A stretch of DNA of 64,000 nt from Lepidurus packardi (taxonomy: Eukaryota > Arthropoda > Branchiopoda > Notostraca > Triopsidae). The notes below the pieces were generated by a model. That model was not told the origin of the DNA. It saw only the letters and a list, made by a program, of their open reading frames with translations, and made no database searches. The stretch lies in contig JAKZAN010000001.1 of assembly GCA_023053545.1 (NCBI GenBank), positions 9,506,565 to 9,570,564 on the forward strand, written 5' to 3'. Shown here one piece after another: positions 24,601-35,900 of this stretch. The position numbers and the translations under genes are program-made. Position 1 is the first letter of the stretch; each line of letters starts with the position of its first letter.

Positions 24601-27576
24601 TTACCCTGGCTATCCGAGCATGGCAGAATATTTTGGCCAGCGTGCCATGCCTTCAGCGTTATCTCGGGCAGTTTTGCCTCATCTGGTAAACAAAAAAAAA
24701 TTAGCTTGCTTTGCATTCCTTTTCTGATGTATCCGGTTTGATCAGAGCAAATTACCGGATACAGTCCTTAGCACTTTGACGACCGAAGAAGTTTGTGATA
24801 TGCTCAAGAAACTGGATGGTCTCAAACCCTGTGCCATTGAAAGATACCAAAGAGCCTTTCAGGAAAATAACATTACTGGTCGTGTACTCTCTTTCTGTAA
24901 TCTGGATGAACTCAAGCAGGTATATTAAAAAAAAAGTGCAGCAAATAAATACATTATTGTTGTTTGTACAATATAGTTGGTTGGAATGAACTTCGGAGAC
25001 TGGGAATTATTCAAAATGACAGTCACGGTTTTGCGAGAGAAGGAAATGAGTGGCAAAATGCAGCGCACCGTTTCCCAGTCTCAATCTCAAATGGAAGAAA
25101 AATCAGCAATGCAAACCCTTGACACGGATTATGATCAAGGAAAGATGTCGAGAAGTAAAGATCTGTCCAAAATTACTTATATATAAAGTAATGTAACTTT
25201 GGGATTTATTTAGGCAGTAGTATGAGAAGTACCATGGGACAAGATGAAAACGACCTTAATTATAATTCCGGTCTCAAACTGCCAAAGAGAAGCGCGTTAG
25301 TTGAAAAACAAGTACTTTCTGTGGGTTGCCTTTGAAAGCAATTTTTTAAGAAAGTTGGTTTAGGTCACGTTAGAAGAACAAATGATATATGGCGCATTGC
25401 AGACGTTGAACGAAGAAGCAATGGAAGACGTTTTGGACGAGAAGATTGACGAGGATGTTCAATTGCCAGAAAGAGGACCACTCTCTTCTTACGCAGGTAT
25501 AGGCTTAGCTACTTCTTGAAACACAAACCAGAGGTGAAGTGGAGGCTAAATTTCTAAATAACTAAATGCTTGTTTTCGAGAAATTTCCAATAAGCGCGGG
25601 GAATCGTTCGTGGTGGCGCTACTCTAGTAACTCGACGCAAGGAAAACAAGTTCTAATGGCCGTGGCGAAATTTTATTAAATTTGCCAAATAAGTGCAACT
25701 AAAGCCATACCATTCATATTTATCAAGTTAGTCATCTTTGAGTTTTGTTACTAAATCTAATTTTGCAGTAAAATAAGTTTCGTTGTTGTATGTTTTGTAT
25801 GCCTGTGCCTAGCAAAGATTATTTTTATTGTAAAACCCTTGGTTTTTCTGGATTTATTCCCTACTGAAATTAGGCTAGTTATTCTAGAATGTTCCGAACA
25901 AGCACTGCAGCTTTTGTCTTCGCCTCTGGTTTTGGTTAATCTATTAAGCAAAAGAGGGATAGCCACCTACAGAAAACTTGTTGATAAAAGCCAAAGTCGC
26001 AGCCTCGAACTCGTATTTCTTACAATTACGCGAGTAAGAGGAATTATGACTCTAAAAGAAAAACAATTGATTAGAAAAAGCGCAGATTATGAGGCTGGCT
26101 TCACGGGAAGTTTTTATGACGCCGAATCTCAAGATCTGAACAAAGATCTCGGGTTTTATAAATCAAGTTTAATGGTGGCTATTTGCTCTGGTTTGGCTCT
26201 ATTCTTATGATCTTCACTTAAAAGGGAGCATTTGTACTGTGGCCGAGTCTTCCGAAATGGACGTTTTGTATCTTCAAACGTCTGTAGTCCCAGAATTAGG
26301 CCCCGCCTTGGGCTATGCTGGCACCGACGATTCGATAAGCAGTGTAGCGGGGTCTTTAGCATCACTAGCCGAACGCGGTTCCAATACCCCAGCCCGACAG
26401 CGTCACGTGACTGAAGTCATTTGGCCCGAAAATCTCGCTTCTGCGGTTCGCTCCCGCCTAGGATCCCTTTCCAGTTTAGCTCATGCAGATTCGATTAAAT
26501 CCATCATTGATTACGGTCGTTTAACCCGACAAAATTCCCAAAAAAGCGTGTCAGGTTCTAATACTCAGTTGCACAGACGCGGGTCTCAGCGTAGCGTTTC
26601 GGAATCCGTGGGTAAATCGTCTGTGGCACAAACCACCTCCCCTGCTCCACCTACTTCCAGTAAAGGTTCTGAAACTGCGGGCGTCGCGTATTCAACCCGC
26701 AAAAACGACTGTAATTCCCCGCGTCGTCCTTCCTCCCTCGTGTTGGATAACAGCCAGTTCGATTGGAGCACACCGCCATCCAAAGCTAGCGCCACCCCCG
26801 CTTCCCCCTCAGCCATGTCGTCTCCTTACATGGACGCAAAGAACGATTCTCGGTTCAGCTCAGTAAGCCTACGAACCCCTCCTCAGACCCGTCATCGGCG
26901 AGCTGCTGTATCGACCAAACCCGTTATTCCCAATCTAGCTGCAATTCCGAGTGCAAATGTAACCACAAACACAAAAGGCAGTACCCCCACGCCAACTGGC
27001 GTCTTCATGTTTTCACCGATGGTCAAAGATATTATGGTTACGTCTAGCCCCAAATCCTCTTCTTCTACAGCTGCCACGCCTACCACTGCCTCCACCAGCA
27101 CAGCAGCAATAGTCCCAGCCTCGACCAAAATGGCTATAGCATCGCCACCAGAAGAAGAAGATACAGCTAGTGAAGATGAAAACGATGAGACTTCAGCGTT
27201 ATTAGCCCTACCATCGCCCGTACAAAGCACTCCCATGAATAAATCCTTGTCTGCCTCTTCCACGTCTTCTAGTGATGACGAAAATCAAGATGAAACTGTT
27301 TATTCCACGGTGAGGGATTTCCATCAGCTTTCGGGGAAACGGGTGGAGAAACGAGAGGGTGGAGAAAATAACTTGTCGGATTTAGCACTATCAATCCTAC
27401 ATAGGGCCCAAAATGCGTTGTCAGTAGTGGCGGAGAAGGCCAGTGAGATAAAAACACCAGAAGGACAGAGCACCACGGATTCAGCATCGAAAACGTTTGC
27501 AATCACAATTGAAGATCCGGGCGAAGGAGAGAAAGTTAGGTTATCTTCGTCCCCTTCGACCGAAACACCGGTGTAA
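18699..27576 (+). CDS. KIDINS220: KIDINS220/ARMS ankyrin-KAP NTPase membrane scaffold
   Basis: Scaffold for neurotrophin and ephrin receptor signalling, with both termini cytosolic (family knowledge). Twenty-seven exons give 1,860 residues, starting 18699-18809, 19088-19186, 19256-19354, 19883-20080, 20135-20233, 20281-20472, 20537-20740, 20842-20985 and ending 25364-25496, 26225-27576. About eleven ankyrin repeats fill residues 1-425, often one per 99-nt phase-0 exon. The KAP NTPase domain follows, with the P-loop WGSGKS at 469-474 and four hydrophobic segments inserted in the domain, then [23 protein letters not shown]-like segment (about 1217-1320, [17 protein letters not shown]) precedes a long Ser/Thr/Pro-rich tail on one 1.35-kb exon. 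The C-terminus ETPV fits a class I PDZ ligand. The start is the first ATG after a splice acceptor. Length is close to the human protein. Confidence 0.96.
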
Positions 27577-27945
27577 ACCTTGAGTTTTTTTAAGGTAAAA
27601 GCTGTAGTATAGCATTGTTCGATTTGCAAAGGTTACTGCGAAAGGACAATACCCGTCCCTCTTATTGTTTAAAATGTGTAGTTCGTTATTTTCCTACAGG
27701 AACATTTCAGAATTTTTTGGCTAGTTTATTTATTTTGGGCCGATGTTTACAGTTTTGTGTTATGTAATGCCAGGGATATAAATCTTAGTGAGGTTATGTT
27801 TCGGTAATAATAGGTCCAGCTTTATTATTTCTTTGGCAAATACAACAACGACAAATCGTTTGCAAATTCGATATATGGATTGAATATTTTACTTTAAAGG
27901 ATACAAGAAGCTAAGTAGTTCTGTGCTTGTTTCGTGTTAAGAATT
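27577..27945. other. Convergent spacer KIDINS220/LDHD
   Basis: A 369-bp AT-rich interval between two facing stop codons. It should hold both 3' UTRs, which probably meet or overlap. Nothing else is seen. Confidence 0.5.
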
Positions 27946-30321
27946 CTAATAGAGATTGATAACTTTACCCGGATTCATTAGATTGTGCGGATCCAATGCG
28001 GCTTTGATAGATTTCATAACAGATATGGCTACAGGCCCCAGTTCTTTTTCCAACAAACCCATTTTGCCCAGGCCGATACCATGCTCACCAGTACAAGTTC
28101 CATTCAAGGCCAGTGCTCGTCTAAAGTATTTTTTTGTAAAAATAGTATTGGTCATAAGTATTTTGCTTTGTTGTGAGTATGTCGCAGCCTACAGTGCTAA
28201 ACGTTCGGCTGCAGCTTTGGCTGTCTTGAATTCGGCAGGATTGTCGGGGTCAAAAAGCATAAATGCGTGAAAGTTTCCGTCTCCCACGTGACCAAGAATG
28301 GGGCCTGCAGAACACAAGTTGTTGACTTTAGTTTTCACAGAAAAAGCATATGGAACTTGTCATGGAAGCCTCCTGAATGTCTTTTTGGGTTTGGAGTACC
28401 AACTCGGGTAATTTCGAGATTGGGACGCACACGTCCGTTATCACAGCACGGTGACCAGGTTTGAGAGCTAAGGTTGCGTAAAGTATTTCGTGTCGAGCTT
28501 TCCACAACTTGTTTCGCTCTTCTGCTTCGCGAGCCCACAAGAAGTCTGATCCTCCATTGTCGCGGGCGATCTCAGCTTGGATTTATTGAATTAATAGATT
28601 TAAAATATGAGACGCACTAAAATACCTACGGCTTCAGCTTGGGCCGTTACTTCGTGTTCGGACCCATGGAATTCTAGGAAAAGTGTAGGTTGTTCCACGT
28701 AGTTGACTTTCGAGTACTTGTTACAAACTTCGATAGCCAACTGATCAAGAAACTCTGCATTACAAATGAATTTACTAGTAACTAAAAGAACCTGTAGCTT
28801 ATAAGCTAAGCACCTATTCGTGCGACAGGGATACTAGATTGAAGAGTTTGAAGGACAGTGTCCACAGCAGCTTTGACATCCGGGAAAGCACAAACCGCAG
28901 AAACCATAGTTTCTGGCAGGGCGTGTAAACGTAGAGTTACTTCTGTGATAAAACCTAACGTGCCTTCTGATCCCACGAACAAGTTAGTTAAGTTGTACCC
29001 AGCTGAAGTTTTTCTATTTATTAATTAAAGGTAACCTAGTTTATTAAGCATTATGTACGCGAGAAGTTGTAGTGTTTATACCTTGCACGGCGACCAGTTC
29101 CCGCAGTATGAAACACGTCACCGTTAGCTAAAACCACTTGCAGATTCAAAACGTTTTCTCTCATAGTGCCATAACGAACTGCGTTGGTACCCGAAGCGCT
29201 TGTAGCTCCCATTCCACATAGAGAACAATCCGCACCGGGATCTATAACGAAGATTAAGCGAAACCATTATTTTAATCGGTCAAACAACTATTTTAATCTG
29301 ACATGTAAAATGACACGTACTCTTCAATGAGCCTCCATATTTTTTTCAAAGCTGGGTTATCCTAATTTTTTTCTTTCCAACGTTATTCCATTTCGAGATA
29401 CTAAACTAAACCGAGAATCGGGTATCAACCAACCATCAACAAAAGGTCGCGCGGTATCCTCATACAGATGGCTTGTTTACCCAGTTAGTGAAGTCATAAT
29501 TAAAAAAAACTTTGGTTCTATGCAACAGCAACAGATTTGCATGCAGAAATAAGTAAATTCGTCAATCACACTTTTGAAAGTTAGTCAATTTAATTTACGA
29601 ATTTGAGTGTCAGATTACCTATATTCGACCTACGTTTTTTTTGCAGTACTAATACTAAATAATATAGAAGATATTTTTTCTTACCGACAGGAAACCAAAG
29701 CCCATAATCTTTCAAGAAATGGTTCAACGCTTTGCGTGTGATGCCAGGTTGTAATGTGATATCGAAATCTTCTGGGTGAAAGCTGACGACTTGGTCAATT
29801 TTGCTTACGTCCACACTTACACCGCCCTACAGGAAAGTCAACTCTTGCAGTGAAATCGTATCTTAGAAAACGACTTCATCTTCTCGTAGGTAAAAGAAAA
29901 GGAAAACAAAGGTTTATTTTTTTGCTTACATGCAAAACTCCTACGCCAGCCTCTAAACCTGTCCCCGAGCCAAACGGGATCATTGGAACTTGATGAGTTG
30001 AGCATACTTTAGCCACTTCTGAGACTTCATCGGTACTACGAGGCCAGACGACCATATCGGCCGGGTAAACTGGAAAAGGTCCTTCGTCCCGACCATGTTG
30101 CTGACAAACAATACCAGCCGTGGAAACGTTGTCGCTACCCAAGACAGAGATAAGCGCCTTCTTCAGTTCTAGGATCTTTTGGCCCTGCAGTTGGAAGGTT
30201 TTATGTAAGTACTATTCCATTATTTGTATTTACGTATTTATACCTTCAGCTGACTAGCGTAGCAATTTCTTTGGCTTCTTTGTTGGTATCCCAGTTTTAG
30301 GAAAGTAGCCCAGGATCTCAT
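27946..30321 (-). CDS. LDHD: Mitochondrial D-lactate dehydrogenase (FAD)
   Basis: FAD-dependent oxidation of D-lactate and related D-2-hydroxyacids to 2-oxoacids, with electrons passed to cytochrome c, in mitochondria. Nine exons give 489 residues: 30321-30244, 30184-29930, 29826-29685, 29241-29082, 29013-28814, 28754-28626, 28575-28357, 28304-28193, 28120-27946. The ATG at 30321 opens a basic, acid-free presequence ([19 protein letters not shown]), as expected for mitochondrial import, and joins in frame to [14 protein letters not shown]-binding PCMH features are present: [31 protein letters not shown] and [16 protein letters not shown]. The C-terminal domain carries [20 protein letters not shown] and [13 protein letters not shown]. 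The sequence matches LDHD better than D-2-hydroxyglutarate dehydrogenase or alkylglycerone-phosphate synthase. Only the first exon rests on inference from frame and composition. Confidence 0.93.
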
Positions 30322-31199
30322 GTTTCTCATTCCTCAGGGAGGACGGGGAAATTAAAAGATGTGTATAGGCCTTGAGAACTACTAAGAGAATGTCTACTAC
30401 GTATAAGCTTTCCCGTTGACCACTGGTTAAGCGACGCAGACGCAGGAGATACACAATTTAACTGGCTTAACGCCCACTTTCTATTTTGTCGTTTCAGTCC
30501 GTGCGCAAGAGGGTTCAATACACTTTTTTTCGTTATTTTCTGGCATTTTTGGAAGGTGTTCAGATTATTAATTTACTTATACACCGTAACCCGTTTATTA
30601 ATGTTATCTTATGTCTAAAGTTATCAGCTTACGCTACGCAATCAAAACCATCCTGTAATCTGAAAGTCTCCTTTAATAGCATTAACCTGATCTTTTTGTT
30701 GCGATATCACTCCCAAGCGTGCGATAGCATTAACTTACAATTAATAAAACCTGTTTACCCATTCAGCTGGTATAGTGTCAGCAGTCTGGAAGCGAGGTGA
30801 TAAGGGTGATTGTCTGAAATTGTTTGCTTCCGTATATTCGTAAACGTTGTAACAGAAGTGTTATCAAAGAAAAAAGTAACGTAAATTGTGTCCTGTGTTG
30901 AATCTTCTTTTTTTTTCTTTTAGTTTAATTTTTTTAGGCATTAATTTTCGTACATCCTTTAAATGTTATTTCGATTATAATCTGGAAAAGTTGCGAATGT
31001 AATAATAATGTGTGCATTGCACTATGCTATATGTGGTTTCGTTTGACATATACTAACACTTATACTGTGGAGTATATACCCTAACTTTTTGTTGTGTTTT
31101 GTTAAATACGTCATTTACAACATAGCAAATCAGTGTTCCAATTTTGAATTAAACCGTGTTTACATTAATAGGGGCGGAGTTAACTCAATCTTGTTCAAC
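30322..31199. other. Divergent spacer LDHD/SLC52
   Basis: About 0.9 kb between two divergent start codons. AT-rich, presumably carrying both promoters and 5' UTRs. No motif or extra exon is identified. Confidence 0.45.
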
Positions 31200-32605
31200 A
31201 TGAATGAACCCGAAGTTGAACCCGAAGTTTTACCAAGGCGTCGGAAAGTCGCCGTAGATGTCTTAGCAGCTGTTTTTGGAATCGGCTCCTGGATAACCAT
31301 CAATGGACTTTGGGTAGAACTACCCTTATTAGTCGAAACTTTGCCCGAAGGTTGGAACCTACCGTCATATTTATCTGTTATAATTCAAGTGGCCAATATC
31401 GGACCGCTGTTATACGGCCTCGCTCGACAGTGTTTACCCCAGGGAGCACGTGAAACCCCCATAACATACGGTGTTTTGGGTACCGGCATCCTTGCTACCT
31501 TGCTATTAGGAGCATTTTGGAATTATACGACCACTATCGGTAGCTCGGAGCACAGTACCGCGCTTTTGACACTATGTTTCTTCGTTGCGCTGGTGGATTG
31601 TACCAGTTCTGTCCTCTTTTTACCCTTTATGGCACATTTCCGCGGAATCTATCTTATTTCGTACTTCGTCGGCGAAGGTCTCAGCGGGTTTATACCCAGT
31701 ATAGTCGCCCTTATTCAAGGTATTGGTGGAAACCAAGAATGTGTCAATGTCACCAAGGAAAATGGGACTTTTGACATAATCGCGGTCAATCCTGATCCAC
31801 GGTTCGGAGTCAGCGCATTTTTTTACGTACTGTTCGTCATGATGATGGCCAGCACCGGGTCCTTTGCGTGCCTTAACCTTTTACCACTCGTGAAGAGCGA
31901 ACTGACTAGCCAACAGGCACTTTTACAGTCAGATCCCATCAAAAGAACCGCGCAATCTTCTTCGGCAAGTTCGACGGTAGCTTTACCATCGCTGCTCTCG
32001 AGTTCGCCCGTACCAAAGTGTTTACTCGTACTAATGCTCTGCCTGCAGGCATGGGTTTGTGCATTGAGTAACGGGGTACTTCCGAGTATTCAATCGTATT
32101 CCTGTTTACCCTACGGCAATATTGCATATCACATCACGGTGACTTCAGCCAGTATCGCAAATCCGATCGCGTGTTTTATGGCATTTTTCGTGCCCGTACG
32201 AAGGGCAAGCATTATTTGTAGTTTGACTGCTATAGGAACCTCACTTGCAGGAGTTATTTTATTTACCGCAGCTACTAGTCCAAGTCCCCCTTTAGCCGGC
32301 ACTACTGGCGGAGAGTATTTTATAGTAAGTCTTTTATCATTGGGGTCATTTTGTTATTACATTGTAAACATATTTATTTCAGTATGATTAATAATTTTTC
32401 ATCTTAGGTAATTTTGTGGGTTTTGATGACCGCAGTATTTTCGTACGTGAAAGTCGCTGTTGCGTCAGTTTTACGAGATGGAGGTAATCGGGCGTTGTTC
32501 CTCTGTGGAGCCGTCACTCAAGTAGGTTCCTTTGTGGGAGCTGTGATCATGTTTCTATTGGTGAACGTATATAAAATGTTCCAAGGCTACTATGCGTGCG
32601 GATAG
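31200..32605 (+). CDS. SLC52: Riboflavin transporter, SLC52 family
   Basis: Plasma-membrane carrier for riboflavin, supplying FMN and FAD. Two exons (31200-32324 and 32408-32605) give 440 residues. After a short acidic N-terminus comes the family signature FGIGSWITINGLWVELPLLV, then SYLSVIIQVANIGPLLYGL. About eleven hydrophobic helices follow, including VALVDCTSSVLFLPFMAHF and a cytosolic Ser-rich loop near residues 240-270. The last exon ends VKVAVASVLRDGGN, FLCGAVTQVGSFVGA. The start ATG at 31200 was chosen because the conserved N-terminus begins there; the open frame extends upstream without resemblance. Animals carry one to several paralogues, and which vertebrate member (A1-A3) it corresponds to cannot be said. 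The flavin link to its divergent FAD-enzyme neighbour LDHD is noted but may be chance. Confidence 0.95.
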
Positions 32606-32994
32606 TTAGCGATTGATAGTTAATTATTCGCCAATTTGTAATTATTCCATCTCGATGTATTTTTAAAAAGAAATACATGTTTCTCTGATTTCGTGAGATT
32701 CGTAAATAGAGAACGAAGTAGAGAACTTCTGTGACACGAAGTACTAGTGGAACTAACAATGTAGTCAAATTGAGATTTTATCGTTGATCGAAGTTTCTTT
32801 GCTTCGGTAAATTGGAGCAACCCGCCGACGAAAGACGAAACTCGAACCGTAGTTTCGGTATACGGCTTGAGGCTTTAGTTCGTTGTTCGCCATACGGTTT
32901 CGGTTTAGTTTGTTTTGGTTTCAAATCAAAATAGTAATAAATTTGCTTTAGCATTTTAATGCGTCTAAAATATCGGCGAAGTGCATGAATTACC
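32606..32994. other. Spacer SLC52/TUBGCP6
   Basis: A 389-bp interval holding the 3' UTR of SLC52 and the promoter of TUBGCP6. Around 32845-32910 there are partly inverted copies of a CGTAGTTTCGG / CCATACGGTTTCGG theme. No gene is seen. Confidence 0.4.
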
Positions 32995-35900
32995 ATGAGC
33001 GAAAGCATATATGATAATATTTGTTCTCTCATCAAAGCTTACGAAAAAGTCGACTTGAAAAGCAGCAAGAGCAAGCCACTTTCGTTAACAACTTTAATTC
33101 CTGTTCCACATTATGACGAACAACAGAGTATTAAACTGCAACGTAACTTGAAGAGACTTGCCTTTGAAAATTTGCTTTTTGGTAAATTATGTCTTGCTCA
33201 AATCTGGATATTTTCTTACTCTTGATGTAAGGTGCGCACGAAACCCAAGAAACACCATCAAATGCTGCCGAATCCTTTGATCATTCAGTGGCGCTCGAGC
33301 TGGAATTTGCTGAAGCCATTTACGACTTTCGCATAAAACGCCAGTATGATGAAGCTAATGACTTTGAACGAAACCTTAAAAAGCTAAAAACTCTGAAGTC
33401 AACTGAAGAATCCAGCTTTCCTGACAGTATTCTCAAGCTTTTGCTACTATTAAAGCACTCCAAAGTTTCCACCGCTCCGCAACTGGAGCAAATTTCTGAA
33501 CGAATCGTGGAAACTCCTAAAGTAAGTCTAATTAATAATAATAAAACTTAATTTTCCTGTATATTTATAAAATTTTATCTCCCGAAGGATAACAAATCCT
33601 TGTTCCCAACTTCGTCTCTTATGTTTGGAGACTCCAAATATGTTGCTCCATTTCAAACCCGGAATTTAGAGCAATTTCCGGCCCTATTCTTTCATCGTAC
33701 CTTTCTGCTTAGCGAAACAACGTCATCAAACCTGTTGGATTCCTATCCGGGTGATCATCTGCACCCAGTATGGAATCTTTTGTCTCCACATGCTGAATCT
33801 TCGCAACGGTTTGAACTTCGCAATATCTTAACGTAGTTAACCTTCTTAAATTGTTACCTTAGCTCATTGTTCGGAGCGCTGAGTAATCCACCATGCAATT
33901 TGTTGGGCATGGGTTTGAAACGTTCGGGTTTTAGATTAGATATACCGCATCTACCAGGCCAAGATAATCCTGAAGCTGGATTTGTGCATTTTAATACTTT
34001 AGCTTCCAGTAAATCTGTAAGTCTTTCGAATTAATCATAGGACTTCTTGGTAATTTAGTTTTTTAGGAGATGTTAATGAGTGATGAAGGCTATGTATCTC
34101 CATCACTAACGCCAACGAAATCTTCGAACAGTGCACGAGAAACTCACGAAGAACCCTGCGACTGGCAAGTAGTTGCCAGCGAAGACTTCCAAACACCTTG
34201 TCGCAGAACGTGGGAGAGTTTAGGCCAGCTCGTCGTGCCAAAAGAGCTCCCTCATATCAGTGATGCAGGCCCCCAGGCTGTTTCCCATCTCCATGTCTTC
34301 CTCATGAGCCAGTTAAAGCTCATCAACCCGTCATTCAACCCTGCAGCCCGTGTAATCACCGAAGAAATCTTGATTTGGAGACATATTCTGTTACTCTGCT
34401 TGGGAATTCCTTCCACGTCCTTCATATCCTGTTGCGTAAGCAGTAAAATCCCTTAACACATTCAAAACTAATACTTAATCATCCTAGGATTCGTTTGAGA
34501 TTATCCCTGGTCTCACGATCGAAGGCTTAACCCCAGATTGTACGGCGTCATGGATTCAGCCTTTCTTGATGTGTGGACGTTTGTACCGGCACCTATGGCA
34601 AGTGGCGCATTTGCCTAGACACGCAGTCATTACCAGAGACATACTAATCAACCGTAAAATAGACAGTCTTCGGGGGAAGAGAAATGATTTTTTTTCCTAG
34701 GTCGTCGAGGATTTGTGTTTCAAGCATTTCAGGATCAAGTCCTCAGATACCTGAACTTTTACCAAGAATTCATCACGAACAAGTTCCAGAACTTGAATTG
34801 TTCTTTGGCCGTAAGATTCATCAAAACTTTGATCTCGCCCTTACGGATTTGCTACGAAATGGACTCCGAAATGGAACAGAGTTGGGCACCATACCAGTCA
34901 GTCTTCAGTTTCTTGGTTTTGTTGCTTCAAAAGCTGGAGTTGGTGGAGGAGAAGGAAGATATGCTTGTTCTGGCTTCCATTTTGCAAGCTTGTGTAACTC
35001 CTTTATTGAAGTAAGTAAAATTCTTAAGCTTAATCCTGGCCCTTCCATGATCTACCTTTGTTCTAATAGGTTTATTGAAAATTGGGCTTGGAGAGGAATT
35101 TGCAGTGATCCACACTCAGAATATTGGGTTCAGTTGAAGTCAGAATACCTTACTTGCAGAAATCGTAGGTTTTGGACTCACGGTTTCATGCTGGCAGAGA
35201 GCCAGCGACCCCTAGCCTTCTTGAAAGAATTTCGAACTCTCACTTTTGAATGTGGAAAGGCATTTACTCTACTCAAAGTGCTAAATCCTGAAGTCAGTCT
35301 TAATATTTCGGTCAAATTAAAACATAATTAATTATTTTTTAGCACGATATGGTTACTGGAGTTCATGTTCCCAATCTGGACTTGGTTCTAACTCCGGAAC
35401 AGTGCTATCGACGAAGTCTTCTACTCAATCAGTACGAGAGGTACTGGACAGACAAAAAGGCTGCGTGGACTCAGTGGAAACCCAGTGATCTTAGAAAATT
35501 GAGTAACGCGAATAAAATAGCGTTGAAAGCAACGTTGGGAAGAAAAGCAACTTTGTTAAGAATAAAGGGTATAATTTGATTGTTCTTTCTTAAATTGCCG
35601 TGACCTAATATGGGTATTTTGAGTAGAACGCACAAGCATCAGGCTGAGGAATATGACTGCTGATAAGCGTCAGAAACAAGCTATATTGAACTCGAACTTG
35701 GCGTTGTCACTAGCGCAAAAACGTGAAGCACATAATCAAGAAATAGAGCTAGAGAACTTGGAAGCTGAAAAACGTGCCAAAGTGCTCGAAAAGCGGGACG
35801 TTAAGGAGCAGCTCGAGAAGTAAAGAAAAATCAACTTTTGTATGAAATAGTTTAGTAACTGTTTGTTTTGGTAGAGCGGAATTAGTACAGAAGTACGCCA

